Assembly (NCBI GenBank): GCA_038503035.1 | Contig: JAVSML010024609.1 | Coordinates: 973,656-1,037,655, forward strand | Length of the DNA stretch: 64,000 nucleotides | Origin: Crocodylus rhombifer | Lineage: Eukaryota > Chordata > Crocodylia > Crocodylidae | Reading direction: 5' to 3' | Shown here: positions 47,576 through 61,310 of the stretch, one piece after another | Position numbering within the stretch: position 1 is the stretch's first letter | Layout of the letters: each line of letters begins with the position of its first letter | The notes under the pieces: generated by a model | Databases searched by the model: none | What the model was told of the DNA's origin: nothing | The model's input: the letters and a program-made list of their open reading frames with translations, nothing else | Position numbers and translations under genes: made by a program

Positions 47576-50500
47576 GTTCATGATTTAATATCTGGCCACC
47601 AAAGGATAACTTAATGGAATCTCCAACACAAGTATGGTGTTTTGGTGGTTTGTGACCCTTCATGCTGTTTGAATGTCTGTGTGGTTTCTAAAGCTAGGCC
47701 AAAATCTTAACCTTGGGACTTTATCCTAAAAGGTGCTTCTGTCCAAAAGAAAGGCCTTGACCTTCAGATGTGCCAAACATGTGTGGCTCCCCACCAGTCC
47801 AGTTACCTGGACAGGATCTGTAACTGTTCATCACTACTGAAAAATAGACAAGCTTCATTTATTTAGAGAAGATTCTAAGGTGTCTAACTTTAGAGACCTA
47901 CCTTAGGCAACACTGACCCTAATTGAAATATATTTTTGTTTAGTAACACACTTAGTGATGCTTACTTCAAGCTTAATAATCTTAAATAGTACAACGTGGC
48001 ACTTTTGCACCACCTCTTAGGGAGATGCAGCACTCTTCTGGCTGTACTCATTCATCTTTGATTCTTCCATTTCTTTTCCCTCTTCCCCCAGTTTGGTTTC
48101 TATAACACATCAATTCTTTTGCTCAGAAGAGTATAGCTATTTCAGTTTTGCCTGCAAGAGTCCCAAGTGACCATATGACCTCCTAACACAGTGATTCTCA
48201 AACAGGGTGCCTTGAGATACTGCTAAGGATGTTGCACAATATTAGGTATGCAAACACCTATACCCAATTGACAAGAAAACCCGAGATTTTAAATAGGAAC
48301 CCATACTGTCACAAACATTCAATCAGTTGTGGTCTTTCTGAGTTCTTTACAATGGAAGAATTGTTCTATTCTTTTTCTGTAACCAAGAAACGAATGAAAG
48401 CTAACAGCTGGAATCTTCTGAGTGGTGACTTGAATCTAAAAATGTTGAGAACCACTGTCCTAACTACTTGTGTGCCCAAACAAGAGGCAAAATGATTTTG
48501 ACCCATGATATTGCAGTGTATTACTCATTGTTGGCAAAAGCAAATTGTAGCAAATTAAATGCATGTACAAACTACGAATCATGAAATTTGGAATGTATGT
48601 ATGGGGTGTCTGGCTATAGTTTTGTGGAGGGTAATGTAATCCTTGGCAATGTAGGCAGATGTCCCTTTGGAAACAGGGCGGCTTGAGTTGCTTTGGTTTT
48701 CCGGGGGGGAGGGAAGAGGGGGTGTTTGTCAGGGTTTGGTTTATTTTTACTTATTTAAAAATGATAAACTTCACAGCCGCTTTTAAAAAGAACCTTGGAG
48801 GCAGAGAGGTTATAATCAGCTAACTTGTGTCTATATGGAATTGAAGCAAATGCAGCTGCTGGAAAAACATAATAGTCCCTGAATATTTTTAAAGTGACTT
48901 CACTGATGTTTTGTCTCATGGTTTTAAGATAGATGATTAATGTTTTTAAGGTGATTCATCTTGTGTTGTCTTTTTGTTCACTTAGGCTAACGAAAATTTG
49001 ATAGTTCCTTATATGAGGAAAAAAAGCTGAAACATATTTATGTATTTAATAACTAAAAATGAAAATCAGTGCAGTTATGAATGACATATATTAGAAGACA
49101 GTAAAAGATACATATTTCCCTAATCTTTTTCTTGGTTTATCCCCAGAAAAGTAATGTTGGGAAGTTGTCTTTTTTATTGCATTACAATTTATTGGCTATG
49201 TCAGCTTCTATTGGTTAAATAATAATCGATTCCCTTATTGCCCCAGACATTGTGATTGACAGAAGTAGAATACACATAGCTGGCTAATGCATCTCCTTTT
49301 ATGTTCATTTTTACCCAGTACCTTATATTATTAAACTCTTCCTGCATCTGGACATTTTTTTTAGATAGCAAGAGTAAATATCAAACCAAATAAATTATTC
49401 AGAAACTACTTTCCCACAAATAGTGCACTTATTATTTACTACCTGATTTTTGTGCATTTGCCTTGAAATTGTGCTTGGTATTCCCAGTGCTATCGGAGAG
49501 CAGACGGGTTGTGTGGGTGAAAATTAGCGCAGAATTTGACCCAGTGGCTCTTTCAAATGCTTACTGAACTCTGGTGCTTGCATTCATACTTACAAGCAAA
49601 TGTAACAAATGACTAAGTAGAAACATAGGATTGAAACAGTCTTCAAGGCCCATTGTAGAAAGATGCCTGCCACCTTTCAGCCACTGGCATATCAACCTAA
49701 CAGTAACTCTATCTAGTCCAAATTGCTCCACCTTGGGTAGAAGAAAGCTATATGGGGCTAAGTAAAAAGCCTAACTAAACTCCATGTATATTATATATGT
49801 ACTGCATTGCTCTTACCAGTAAACCAGTTACCCTGTCCGGAAGGGAAAGGTTGTTAAAAATGTTCATATCATGTTTACTGCACCTTGCTACTTTGTACTA
49901 GAATTTTAAATGGACTTCACATGCACGGATTTTGAAGGGGTGTGACATGAGTTTGGAGCACAATTACCCAGAAAGCCATTTTATATGCACATAGGGATGT
50001 CTGTAAGCTGTAAGTTAACTCTTTTTTTTTTTTTTTTTTACTTCTGAAATTGTATTGGCTCAAAGTGCATGCAGTTCTCTAACAGTGAGGCACTGGTAGC
50101 TGTACTTCAAGTGTTATGACACGGGAAGGGGAAATTTCTAGCTTTGTCTTTACCTGTAAAAGGGTCACAGTTTTTAAGCCCTTAAGGATGGAACATTATT
50201 ATTTATGGAAAGTCATTCTGTAGGTCTCGCATCATATAGCATCTATGTATGTGCAAGGGTATGTTAATTTACCAACATTAACATTTGGTTGCAGACTGAA
50301 GTCTATAGGACCTGAACACATACTTCAAATTAAGCACTTTCTTCAGGGCTTTGCAGTGTGCATAAGCATGGATTGGAAAAGTACACTTTAAATTAAATGT
50401 ATGTTTAAATGCTTTATTGAGTCAGGTCATCAATAGTGAATTTTCGGGTGACTGTAGTGTGAATTTTTCTATTTAGAGCTCTCCATTGCTTTAATCAAGG

Positions 50501-53500
50501 TACTCTGGGCTTACTTAATTTATGCTTCATTTAGTTTATTTTGTCATTAAGCCTGATGTATTTATGTTTTTCTTGAGAATCAGTATTTTAAGCAGCGCTA
50601 TAAAGACTACTGCAGTTTTCTGTCATGGGAAAAAATGTGTTTGTGACAATTTTTGTTTTGTTATTTTAACATATGACAAAATCATCAGTAAACTGCTATT
50701 TTAAACATTAAGACCTCACAAGACTGATGTGACACTCATTGATGCATTTCAGTGAAATCAGACCTTCAGAGGGAAATGCAAATGAAGCAGATAGTAAAAA
50801 ACATGGCAAACCCCTGCAACCTTTCACAAAGCAGTTTTTGTACCAGTTCCACATCCCTATTAATATTAGAGCAAAGAAAGCACGCTTCCTAACTCCCATC
50901 CCTATCCAAAACAAATCATCAATCCACCTAGTAAATAGTAATGTGTTTCAGTTTGTTCGAAACACAGAGATTGGATCTGGTCCACAAAAAAAGGCTGAAA
51001 AATGGGTCTTGAAATTACAGTATGGTGTGAAAAATGATGGTATTGTATGCACCCCCTTATTTGTGAATTCTGTCCCTTACCTGGGGTCATTAATACATTT
51101 TAGCATTTAGCTGTAAGAAAAACTAAGTTATGTCCAGAGGCAAGTGGGAGTGTTAGTACTGGACTATAAAGTGACAGCATTTGATTTAATTTTAAATGTT
51201 TTGAAATACTCAGATGTAATAATGATGTATTTTTAATCCCTGGGCAAAATTCTGCCCCATGTTTGATGGTTGCACTGACTAAAGAAGCACAGCACACGTT
51301 TCTTATTGTTGTGTGCATGCTAGGAGGACAGGCTATACTCGCAATGCTCTCTGTGTTGGTCAGAGAGGAACTTGCTTAATGCATCTGTCAATGTGTGATG
51401 GGGACAACTGCAATGGGTGATACACTACCAGAACAGGGAACACCTGGGGTTTGCAGCTCACTGCATGATAAATGGAATAAAATAATGGCTCTTAACTCTA
51501 TTGCCTGTTTTAAGGAATGATTTTGCATTATATAAACTAATTAACTAAAACCTGGAAAAAGCAGAAATTCCATATGTTATAATGATTCCATATGTTACAT
51601 ATATCCTGATTGATGATAAGAGTTTTGAAATGTGCAGAAATGTAAACAGCAGTCATTATGAAAGAGGCAAATGTTCAGCTTGTGCTTCCTGCATCCCAGA
51701 GTTAAGACAAAAGGTTGTGCTGGGTGTGCTGGCAGTTAGAGAACATGGCAGGGACAGTGGACGGGGTGCTGGAAGCCCAGGGAGGCTCAGGAAAACTAGC
51801 AGCCCACCTAGGCAGCCCTGTGCCCAGTGCACAGTCTCCACCACTGTATCCAACTGCTAGCACACCCAGCCACCTTCCTGCTGCCTTCCCACACTGCCCC
51901 AGGGGTAAGCCAGCCTGTTCCCAAACAGCCCCAAGCATGCTGCCAGCTGCAGGATCCTGCTGAAGGCAGAAGTGGCAAGGAACCCAATCCCTTTTTTCTG
52001 CAGAGCCTGCCTGCCTCTCCTGAGGCTGAGGGCTGAGCTGACTAATGGCTGCAACATTCCAAGTTGCAGTGTTGCAAACTAAGCTACATTGGGATGCAGT
52101 TTAGTCTGCAATGATGCAAACTCATTTGAACCCCCCCAAAAGTTGCATACCTGTAATGTGCGATGCCATTAAGCCACACAAAGGGAAATTTTCATCATGT
52201 GTACATTGTGACATCATCACATGCGCAAGTACCCTAAGGCTAGAATTTTTATAGCCCAAAGGAGAAGGTTGGCTGCTGGTAGAGGGGGATGCACTGACAA
52301 CCCAGCCAGAAGGGCTGAGACACCAGTGGCCAGAAAAGACAGCAAGGTTTGAGCAGGGTGCTGCCTGCTGCAGTTAATGGCAGGAGTCCCATGGCACTAG
52401 GGGCTCCACCTCCCCCAGCCCCTTGTTTTACAAAGCTCACCTTGCAGCCAACTGGTGATAGAAACAATAGCAGTAAAGGAAGATGGGGGATGGGCCAAAG
52501 GAAGGGGTGGGATTTACTGGGATATAAACTCTTCCTCAAAGCAGAGGCAGGGTAGACTGGTCCCTGTGGCAGAGCAGGATAGAGCCCTCAAGGAGATAAA
52601 AATGAATGCAAGCCCAGCAAGAGGGGCTGTGACCTGAAAGGAGGTCAATGATGGAAGGGCATTGAATTAGTGCATAGGAAACACTGGGCACTTCGACACG
52701 TGTACCTGTCCCCTATAGTTGTTACTGTGCAATCATATAATACTTGCTTTAGCACTGTGTATAGCATTTTGTGTAGACGCACCCAATGAGGGCTTTTTAT
52801 GGTAACCCAGGAGGAGTCCTGGGGAGCGAGTGCACCCAGAAACCTGGGGATTTTACGTTGGTCCATGAAGGGCGTGGAGGGGTGGGTGCACCCTGAGAAT
52901 TATTTATGTTGACCCGATAGGGGTTTGCTTTGCTTTTTTTTCTCTGCTTATTTGTTGGTAACACCCAGGGAACTGGAGTGGCTGTGAGGGAAGGTAGGGA
53001 GGTCACAAAGTAGAGTGCTCAGCACCTCACAAGTTTTCCCCTGCACTTTTTGTTTTGTTTTATTTTGTTAACTCTTTCCTAGTATTTTGTGGTGGTCTCA
53101 GAGAGGGAGATAGGTGGCTGCATCCACCAGGCAAAAGCCCAGGAGGGGTCACAGCCCTAGAGAGGCCAGAGGTCCTGATTGAAGTTGGGTGAACTGGGAC
53201 CCAGCAGGGTGGATCCCCTAGTCAAAGATATGGGGAGAGAGCAAGGGAAGGCAAGGCATTCCCATACTACCCAGGGGGCTCAGTAACCAGGGAAGGAGGA
53301 TGGGAGGCAAAGCACCCTGTGCTAGACTCTGGTTACCGAAAGGCAGCCTTCTAAATAACATGCTAACTCTAACATCAAGGTGTGGCAAATGGGAAAGAGG
53401 AGCAAGATTTGGGGACCCAGGTAAGAAGATAGGTGCTGCACTCACCACTGCCTGAAGATGCATCCCATGACAGTTGTGTTGAGCAGCAGTTAGGAGGCCG

Positions 53501-54281
53501 TGTTTAGTGCACCTGTTAAGAGACACAGTAAAAACAAAAGAAGAGCATGTTGCATACCTTAGAGTCCCCAATCCTCACTGCCCTGCGTGGTTTATGATCC
53601 TTCCACCAAAACATCTTTGTGGAGTTAAGGAAAGATGTTACCATCAACATCAGTTACCCATGGAGCACCGTATCCATAGTCAGGGCCTGGTTCCACTGTG
53701 CCATTGTAGCGGTGTTACAGTCTCTCATTGTGACCGTTATCACATGGAAGGTGCACGTGTAGACAAGGAAAGACACATGTTACATGACATCACAGTATCC
53801 CAGGCCCAAGCTGACATGTACACAATTCCAGGTGCAGCTGCGCTGACGTCAGGGAGCTTGCTAATGTAAACAGGCACTATGCCTAGTTCTCTAGGTCATG
53901 TCCTCTGTCTATGCACAATTGCAAATATCCAGGTCCATTCATCTGTGCACAATTAACATTCAGGATGGACTTTACCTGCAGCACTTTAAGACAATAAAGA
54001 GGCATATGCTTTTAAAGAACTCAGTATTATCCTCCTGTAGCATGTGGCACCCATGAGTCAGCTTCCCCCAAAATAAAAAGTTAATGTTAAAAAAAAACAG
54101 AGATTAAGGAAAAAAAAGTTGGACAACCTTTTGCTTTAGCATTTTGGTCTGTGAACCTTTAGGGTGCATTTTGTTCTCTTTTTCTCTATCCGGAGTGGGG
54201 GAGGGCAAGAAACTTAATATTTTGAGGGAGGGGTTAATGGAAGTTCTCATTTGATGCTCTGGGAACTGAGGCTTCAAACAT
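47576..54281. other. Intergenic DNA, little recognised
   Basis: Long anonymous stretch. A T-run lies at 50021-50039. 51690-52060 and 52280-52640 are GC-richer blocks with overlapping ORFs on both strands and no domain. 52687-52790 is a small hairpin-like fragment (CGACACGTGTACCTGTC at left, GTGTAGACGCACCC at right), related to the TCTACACATGCA-ended elements. No gene was supported. Confidence 0.5.
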
Positions 54282-54395
54282 AGCCACCCGGCTCATCAAC
54301 ATGCTGATTGCTTACTCTGGACCTTTGAAATGAAGCCACTGCAATAGAAACCATGAGATTCATGCATCATCACAATTATATTCTCCATGCACAAC
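54282..54395 (+). repeat. Dispersed repeat A, first copy
   Basis: AGCCACCCGGCTCATCAACA through CTCCATGCACAACAT is repeated in the same orientation at 55642-55758 with roughly 85-90% agreement by eye (core TTGCTTACTCTGGACCTTTG). Confidence 0.8.
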
Positions 54396-55040
54396 ATAAA
54401 ATGTAAGACTCAGGATAAAAATCACAAAAACTGGCAACACAAAGTAAAATTATGTTCTCTTACACTGACCTGGTGTTCCTGCCCATTTTAGAATATTTTA
54501 TAAAACCACATTATTCTCTGCATGGTAGTGTGTTTTGACAGTACATGCACAATCAGTTTAATGGAATTTCAGGATGTTTGGTGAACCACTGGCATCATCA
54601 AACCTGTAAAGATCCACAAAATGTGCTGTCAGCAAAAGTAACATTTCAAAAGCAAATCTCAGCCTTTCCAGTCAGTCCAAATACATTTTATAAAGTAGTT
54701 TCTCTATTTTTACTGTCAAAAACCTTTTCCTGTCAGATAGCCAGACTATATTTTATTATACAGCTACATATTTTAGTTCAATGCTTTTTTCCCTCTCTTT
54801 TAGCAATCTAATGACTATATAAGAAGTACAGGAGGTAAATAAAAAGGGCCTTTTCTTCACATACAAGTTATATAAAATATATGGAATATGTTAGATTAAA
54901 TAAAAAAAAAACCTGCAACAGTGTTTGAAAAAAACATATTAGAGCCTTACCCTGCAAACCTGGTCACAAGTAATTCATGTGGGCTGTTCTGCTGATTTCA
55001 GTGGAAGAGCTCATGTGAACTTGTATTATGATTTGCAGTC

Positions 55041-55177
55041 TGGGGCAACATGGTACAATTAAAAGAAATTATTCTCAGAAAAGATCCTCACATGGTGCTC
55101 TGAACCCCTTTACGAAATTAAGTCCTCTGTAGACTTTACCCACACATTTCCCAATACAGGAAGGCAGAGTGGCTATG
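55041..55177 (+). repeat. Dispersed repeat B, plus orientation
   Basis: TGGGGCAACATGGTACAATT through CAGAGTGGCTATG is found in reverse complement at 56097-56231. The shared core is GTCCTCTGTAGACTTTACCC. Together the two copies form 135-bp inverted repeats bounding about 1.19 kb. Confidence 0.8.
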
Positions 55178-55641
55178 TGCTTTGTTGAGGAGGTGGTCGA
55201 AGAGTGGCAAAGTTTGGATTCTCCTTGTCTCCAAATGCACTGCCAAGAGCTGATGAAACAGGAATGAAAGGGGCATGATTTGTGATTGGTAGTGGAAGTA
55301 ACAGATTAATGGTTGAAAGTAGCATGTCATTTTGAAAGAGTTATGAAACACCTGCCACTTATATTTTGTGCCTTACTTGGATTGTACTTAACCTAATGTA
55401 ACCTTCAATTTGTGATTTCAGCTGCAGTCAAGTAAAAGAAATACATAAATCTGTGTAACGAAATGATACATAGCTTCCTGAACATTATCCCAAATTTCCA
55501 GCACAATACTAATCATTTCACTCTCTCCAACTAACTTGCAGACTATCATATTTTCTCTTCATTTTAGGTTTTCAGAAACACGTTTTAATCTTTGGTAAGA
55601 CTTTTTAGTCCTGCTATTATTTTTTAAACCTATAAAAACAG

Positions 55642-55758
55642 AGCCATCCAGCTCATCAACATGCTGCTTGCTTACTCTGGACCTTTGAAATGAAGCCACA
55701 GCTGTAGAAACCCTGAGATTCATGCATCATCACAATTACATGCTCCATGCTACAAACA
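55642..55758 (+). repeat. Dispersed repeat A, second copy
   Basis: Direct repeat of 54282-54395, located between the two inverted copies of repeat B. Confidence 0.8.
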
Positions 55759-56096
55759 ATGAGAAGCTGGTTCTGCTTTGCTGACTTGCTGTCATGTGGG
55801 CAACCATTACAGCCCCATAAACCTGAATTCAGAAGAAAAGCAGCTCTTTGAGAAACCGTGTTGACAGGAGGGGTTAGTCGTAAGCCATTTCAGAAGGCTA
55901 TTCTTTGTAGGTTAAACTAGAGGTCCTGTCTCCAACCATAGGGCTAGATCCTCACCTCAGACCAAAGTAGCCTCAGACCAAGGTGCTTGAAGGTAAGTCA
56001 ATAATTTTTAGGTTATTAAATAACCTGAGTCAGCTGCAATGTATCGTGATGGGAATTCTTAAGCTACATGTCCAGCCCAGTACATGTCCCGAATCA

Positions 56097-56231
56097 CAGC
56101 CATTCTGTCCTTCCTGTACTGAGAAATGTGTGGGTAAAGTCTACAGAGGACTTAGTATGAGAAGGGGGTTCAGAGCATGTGACGATCCTCTTTGAGGATG
56201 ATTTCTTTTATTTGTACCATGTTGCCCCTGA
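56097..56231 (-). repeat. Dispersed repeat B, inverted copy
   Basis: Reverse complement of 55041-55177, with small indels (for example near the TCAGAGCATGTGACGATCC segment). Confidence 0.8.
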
Positions 56232-59200
56232 CTTCAAGAAAATTCTCCATCACCAAGCAGTGGTGTAACCAGGGCAGGGTAGCTGGGGCAGTTGCCCCAG
56301 GTGTCAATGTTAGGGAGGGCAGGAAAAAAACCCAATTGCATCTGTAGCCACACGATCACAGTTGTGGTACTACAGGAACCAGAAGCTTCTGCTACCCCTG
56401 TAAAAAAATACGTGGCAAGTACAAGTAACAGGGAAAAAAAGGCAGCTTCCGTGGGTGCCTGGCCATGTCATTGCACTTCTGTCACCAGGGGATAGGTATA
56501 CCCGCCTCAGTGCCACATTACAACAGCTCTGCATCATTCAGCAATTCCCTTTAGAAAATGCCAATTCTTCATCTGTTTTCTAGTCAGGCCAAATCCAAGA
56601 TTGAGGTCAGTTGAAGGATCTGAGTTGCACACCCAGTAGGCTCTATGGTAGCTTAGATCCACATTCACATTTTTAGTTGGGGCTCACTTCTAATAAAATA
56701 GTGGAGAAAACGAGAGAGGAAAACCTTGTAAATGCCAACAATCCTCTGCCACGCCGAAACGTTAAGCAGTAGTTTATGTTTGGATGTAGCTGTACAACTT
56801 GCTAAATAGGCACTTGAACTAGAAAGTCATGATCTTTGCAGCTAGGCTACATTCTGACCTAGTGTATGGTGTAGCTCCTAAGTAGTCAAGGGAGGCAACA
56901 TCAATTTATAGCAGGTGAGAATCGGCACCTATCAATCTGTAAATACTAAATGCCTATATGCTTAGTATTTTTTCTAAGGGTGGAGCTTCCATCCTGCCAG
57001 CCTCACATTGCATCCTAAGAGTGACACAATGCACAGTTGAACTCCCAGACCTTCAAGATTGTTTGCTACGTGATGCTAAACATGTTAACTTGCTGAATGC
57101 GCAGGAAAAAACATTCTGCTTTATCTCTGTGCGACGCGATGATAAATTCAGTAAGTGCAACTTCCTGCTAACAAGATTTCTCCCAGAAGCACTGCCTGGA
57201 CACGAGTCTTGACTTTTTAAAAGACTGCATGAAATAGGCTAATAGAAAAAGATGGGAAATAATGCTTAAAGGAATGCATCATGGAGCCAAATCAGTACAT
57301 TTCCTCAAGTGGTCAGGAACTAAAGAGCCTTAAGCAGGTTGTGTTCAGTTAAATTGTGACAGAATCATGCAGTGGAAGTAAATGCTTGCTAGAGATCTAA
57401 ATTAAAAGTCCTAATGCTGGCTTTACATCAAACAGTAGTGTTTGAGCAAGTGTCAGTATGTGTGTGAGGTAGCACACAGGAACATTGTGAGCCCAACACT
57501 ATGTAAAGGGATAGCTTCATATGATTAATGCTTTCATGTTTATAAGAAGGACGGTATTTTTATAACAAATTAGCCCTGCATCATGTCTTCAACAAAAAAT
57601 ACCTTCTCCATTCCCCTTTCTATTGTTCAGTAAAGCACATCACTCTGACTGCAGAAATGAAATGTGCAATAGGTGTCAAGATATGGTAATCGTGAAGCTG
57701 CCCTCCATGGATCAGCAGCACTGCTGGGAAAGTTGGCTTTGCCCCAAGGACCCAGACTGAAGAGGGAACAAACAGAATAATCTGGCTTTTCCGTCCTCGC
57801 AGCACTCTGGTTGACTAGACAGCTGGCAGGAAATCGCATCCTGACTTCCTTCTTTGAGTTCTCCTACAATCCTACTGCTAAGAGGCCATGTGTACTGAGT
57901 CTGAGCTCAAGGCTGGGTGGATACTAGGCTCAGGATGCAGCCCTGTCATGTGTTGTTTTGGTTGCTTGCATCATAATGCATGTGAAAATCAGCCAGAGTC
58001 TAAAAGGAAGAGGCTCCTGATCAGTGATGGGGATACTCGGACTGTTGATTGCTGATTAAAAAAAATTAATCTTCTAATGAGAGAATTGCTGTCTCCTCAA
58101 AAAGAGTCCTCAAAGCTGACGTGTGGGAACTTGGAATGAAAAACAACTTATCTCAGCAGGTTAGTTACTGCAAACAGTGCTGAGAAGTGAATACAAGTTA
58201 TAGGTGTGTGAACGCCTTCCATTAGCTCTACAAGTAAAAGCCCAAAAGGACACTTAGTAAGCTTAAACCTTCTCTACTGGGTAGGATAACTGTTACCAAA
58301 ACGGCATTTCTAGCATGAGCTGCTAAAGCACGCACTGAAAATGGGACGGATCACTAGTGGTAAAATAAACCTGGGAGTCGTAAGTCCTGCAATATAGACA
58401 AATGCAAGTATGTGAAGGCAGGAAAGAAAAGAGGTTTTGGCCACAAATTTAACATTTTCCTGTTTGGCACCACCCTCCTCTAAAAAATGGCTTTAACTTG
58501 TGTATTGTGATGGGAATACTGCCTCTGATGGTGTCAATAAGCATACCTGTGCAGAAGTCCACAGTGCTGTATGGTATTTTCATTTAAAATTATTGGTATC
58601 TCCTATTCTGTTTCTAAAAATTGTCCTGACTTTCGTTCTCGGTCTTTGGTTTTTGTATGTGTTTAGCTTCCTGAATGACTAAGAGGAAGAAAGTTACAAG
58701 CATAATTTAATTTCTTTAATGCATATTTTGCACTCATATATTTAATAGGTTTCCTGTTATGGGCTTTTAAAACTCAGTTTCTACTGAGATGTATCGAGCT
58801 GGTTTACAGCTGTTTCTAATGTAAAATGTTGATTTGGTGTGTACCAGAGATGTCCAACTGGTGGCTGTGGGCCACATCCAGCTCTCAAGGGATTTAAAAT
58901 GCAACCCCCAGCTGCCACTTCCCTCATTGCTCCTGTTGCTGCAGGTTGGCTGGGATATCAGGCTCTCCCTTTTCCACCCTTCCTCCTCCCTCCTTCCATC
59001 ACTTCTGGGGAGAGAGCAGGGCTGGGCAGCAGGAGGGCACTGTATGCATGACAGGGAACAGCCAGACTGCCCGTGTGGCAAGAGAAGGGCTGGTTTGCCT
59101 GTGTTGTGCATGTGGCCAAGAGGGAGGCTCTGCTGCCTGAACAGCAGAGGGTAGCTGGCCTGCTCTCATTGCCTGTGGGGTGGGACAGCACCAGGCTGCT

Positions 59201-59836
59201 CACAGTTGAGGGGAAGTGGAGCCAGGTGGTTGGGGGGGATCGTGGTGGGAGGGCACCTGTGGGGTGTGCAGCCCCGGATTCTGCAAGTTGTGGAGTGTGT
59301 GGCCACCACTGTCCAGAACATGGACAGCCCTGGTGTGTACCATGAATTTGAGTATTGCATGTTGCCTGATGTTCAATTATAATAATATGATGTAGGGCTA
59401 AGCTTTTTGGTTTCTCAGGCAGATGGTCCTTGTCAAGTACTTTGGCACTGTGTCTCTGTGGCAAAATTCGCCAAAACATCGACAATGGCTGGCCAAACTT
59501 TTTTGGGAATGTCAGAAAGTGGTGGGCTTAGTTTTGATTTGAATTTTGAGTAAGGCTTAAGGCTGGATCATATATTTTGCCATCAAGTTTACAAGTTTTT
59601 ACTTAAAAGATGAAGGATATTTGTACCCAAAAGCTTACAATAAAGGATTTTTTTCAACTATTTGAGTTGGTCTAATAAAGGATAATGGAGTTACCCAAAG
59701 CACCTTGTCCTCCTTAAACCCCAAACATTGATGACTGTATCTTTTATATTAACACTTAAAAGACTTCAAGTCTTAATTCAAGGACAACCTAAAGATTGTT
59801 CCAGGATTTCCATGAAGACAGTAGGAATACTAATAC
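56232..59836. other. Intergenic DNA with repeat-like blocks
   Basis: 56261-56500 is a GC-richer block starting CAGTGGTGTAACCAGGGCAG, related at its edge to sequences near 12750 and 28361. 58850-59340 starts GAGATGTCCAACTGGTGGCT (58848) and resembles hAT-type dispersed repeats, again without clear ends. The remainder is anonymous. ORFs up to 175 codons at 58834-59485 overlap on both strands and are GC-block shadows. Confidence 0.4.
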
Positions 59837-61310
59837 CTTTGGGCTAGGGACAGAAGTTACACATAAACCTGTTTAAGTGATCAGAAACTGGTTTAAACTT
59901 GTAACAGAACATAAGTTCAGTGCCCATAAACCAGATTCAAAATGGCCAAAACTGGTTTAAGATAAACCTGGTTGAATGTAATATCAGACTTAACTGATTT
60001 GAGTCAAACCGGTTTATGCAAATTCTGTCCCAGACCCCTTCCTGATTTAAGTTAAACCAGAGTCCTCCAGCATCCCAGCATGCTCTGCAGCCCTGGGCTG
60101 GACTCTCCAGAGAGCAGGGCTGGCCCTGCCCCTCTACTCTCGAGCCCAAGCAGGGGTGAGGATGTGGCCAGACATGTCATGGCATAGCCCTGTCAAGGCA
60201 AAGTGGGCAGAGAGGGGGTTAATTCTTACCTCCTTCCCCTTCTCTCCCCCTCCACCTCAGCTGGGTTCTGCCTATCTGCAGGTGAGTGGTGGAGATGGTA
60301 GTTGGCCAGGGCTGGCAGACCTCAACTGTGGTCCCTGGGGGGCAGAAGACATGAAGGAAGGAATTAATCCTCTCCCTGACCCCTTTGCTTTAATGGGGCA
60401 GTGTCTCCACCACCACTGGTGCAGCTAGAGGATGGGGAGGGGCAGCAGCATCTGTCAGGGTACATACGAAGGGGTTTATTCCCTGCCTCCCTTCTCTGTC
60501 CCACTGGCAGCAACTGCAGTCATCCCAGCATGGCACTGTTAAGGCTAAAGGGGCAGGGAGGGGGTTAATTCACCCACCACCACCAAGGGATTACAGCTGT
60601 GGTGGGGCAGTCCCCCTCCTCCCCTCCACCCCCCACTGCTGCGGGGTGGGGAGGTGGGTTCTGTGCAGCACTGCCTGGTCCAACCCCACACAGCCTGGAC
60701 TCTGCTCAGTCCCAGCCAAGGCAGTTACATGTCAGCACCGTCATTGGCTGCAGCTCAGTAACAGCTGCTTCCCATGCCCAAGCTAGGCCAGGCTAGGTGG
60801 GGCAGCGCCACACAGAGCCCCCCTCCCTGCCCCATGGCAGTGGTGGGGGGAAGACAAGCAAGGGGAAGAGGTCCAAGCAATGGAGCTGTGTCCTGGATTT
60901 GCTCCTGGCTGTCAGGGAGCTGCTGTGGTGGGTAGGGCTCTTCCCCTCATCCTTCTCCCCTGCTACAGGGGTCTGGCCATGCCCCCATCTCACCATGCTC
61001 CCTCTTCCCCCACCCTCTGAACCCTGCAGGCCAAGGTGGGAGTTTAAACCCCTCCTCAGTCATACTCAGGCCTGCTGGGGCTTGATTACCCCCTCCTCCT
61101 GTCCTTAGCTCAACATTGGTGAAAGGAAGGGAGGGCTGGTCTAGTGGCCCCGGGCTTCTGGCCTGAGCCACTGCAGGTATGTGCCTGCATTTCTGGAATG
61201 AAAAGTGGATGTCTTTCCACTTGCAAATTAGTTCAATCTCTTCAGTTTAGATTAACCTGCAAAGATTGAATTAATTCAGGCTTTTTGAATGTCTGTCCCT
61301 AGCTTTCAAG
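59837..61310. mobile_element. 1.47-kb TIR element, long copy
   Basis: The left end CTTTGGGCTAGGGACAGAAG and the right end GAATGTCTGTCCCTAGCTTT are inverted repeats. Subterminal tracts rich in AAACTGGTTTAA/TTAAACCAG occur at the left. CAAAGATTGAATTAATTCAG occurs at the right and is shared with the copy at 30123-30495. The interior is GC-rich (60050-61190) and lacks a recognisable transposase, so it is non-autonomous. No convincing target duplication was seen. Confidence 0.7.

Noticed and set aside
58834..59485. ORFs up to 175 codons on both strands
   Set aside because: GC-rich repeat-like block with several overlapping frames open at once, with Pro/Ser/His-rich or Gly-rich peptides and no recognisable domain or splice context.
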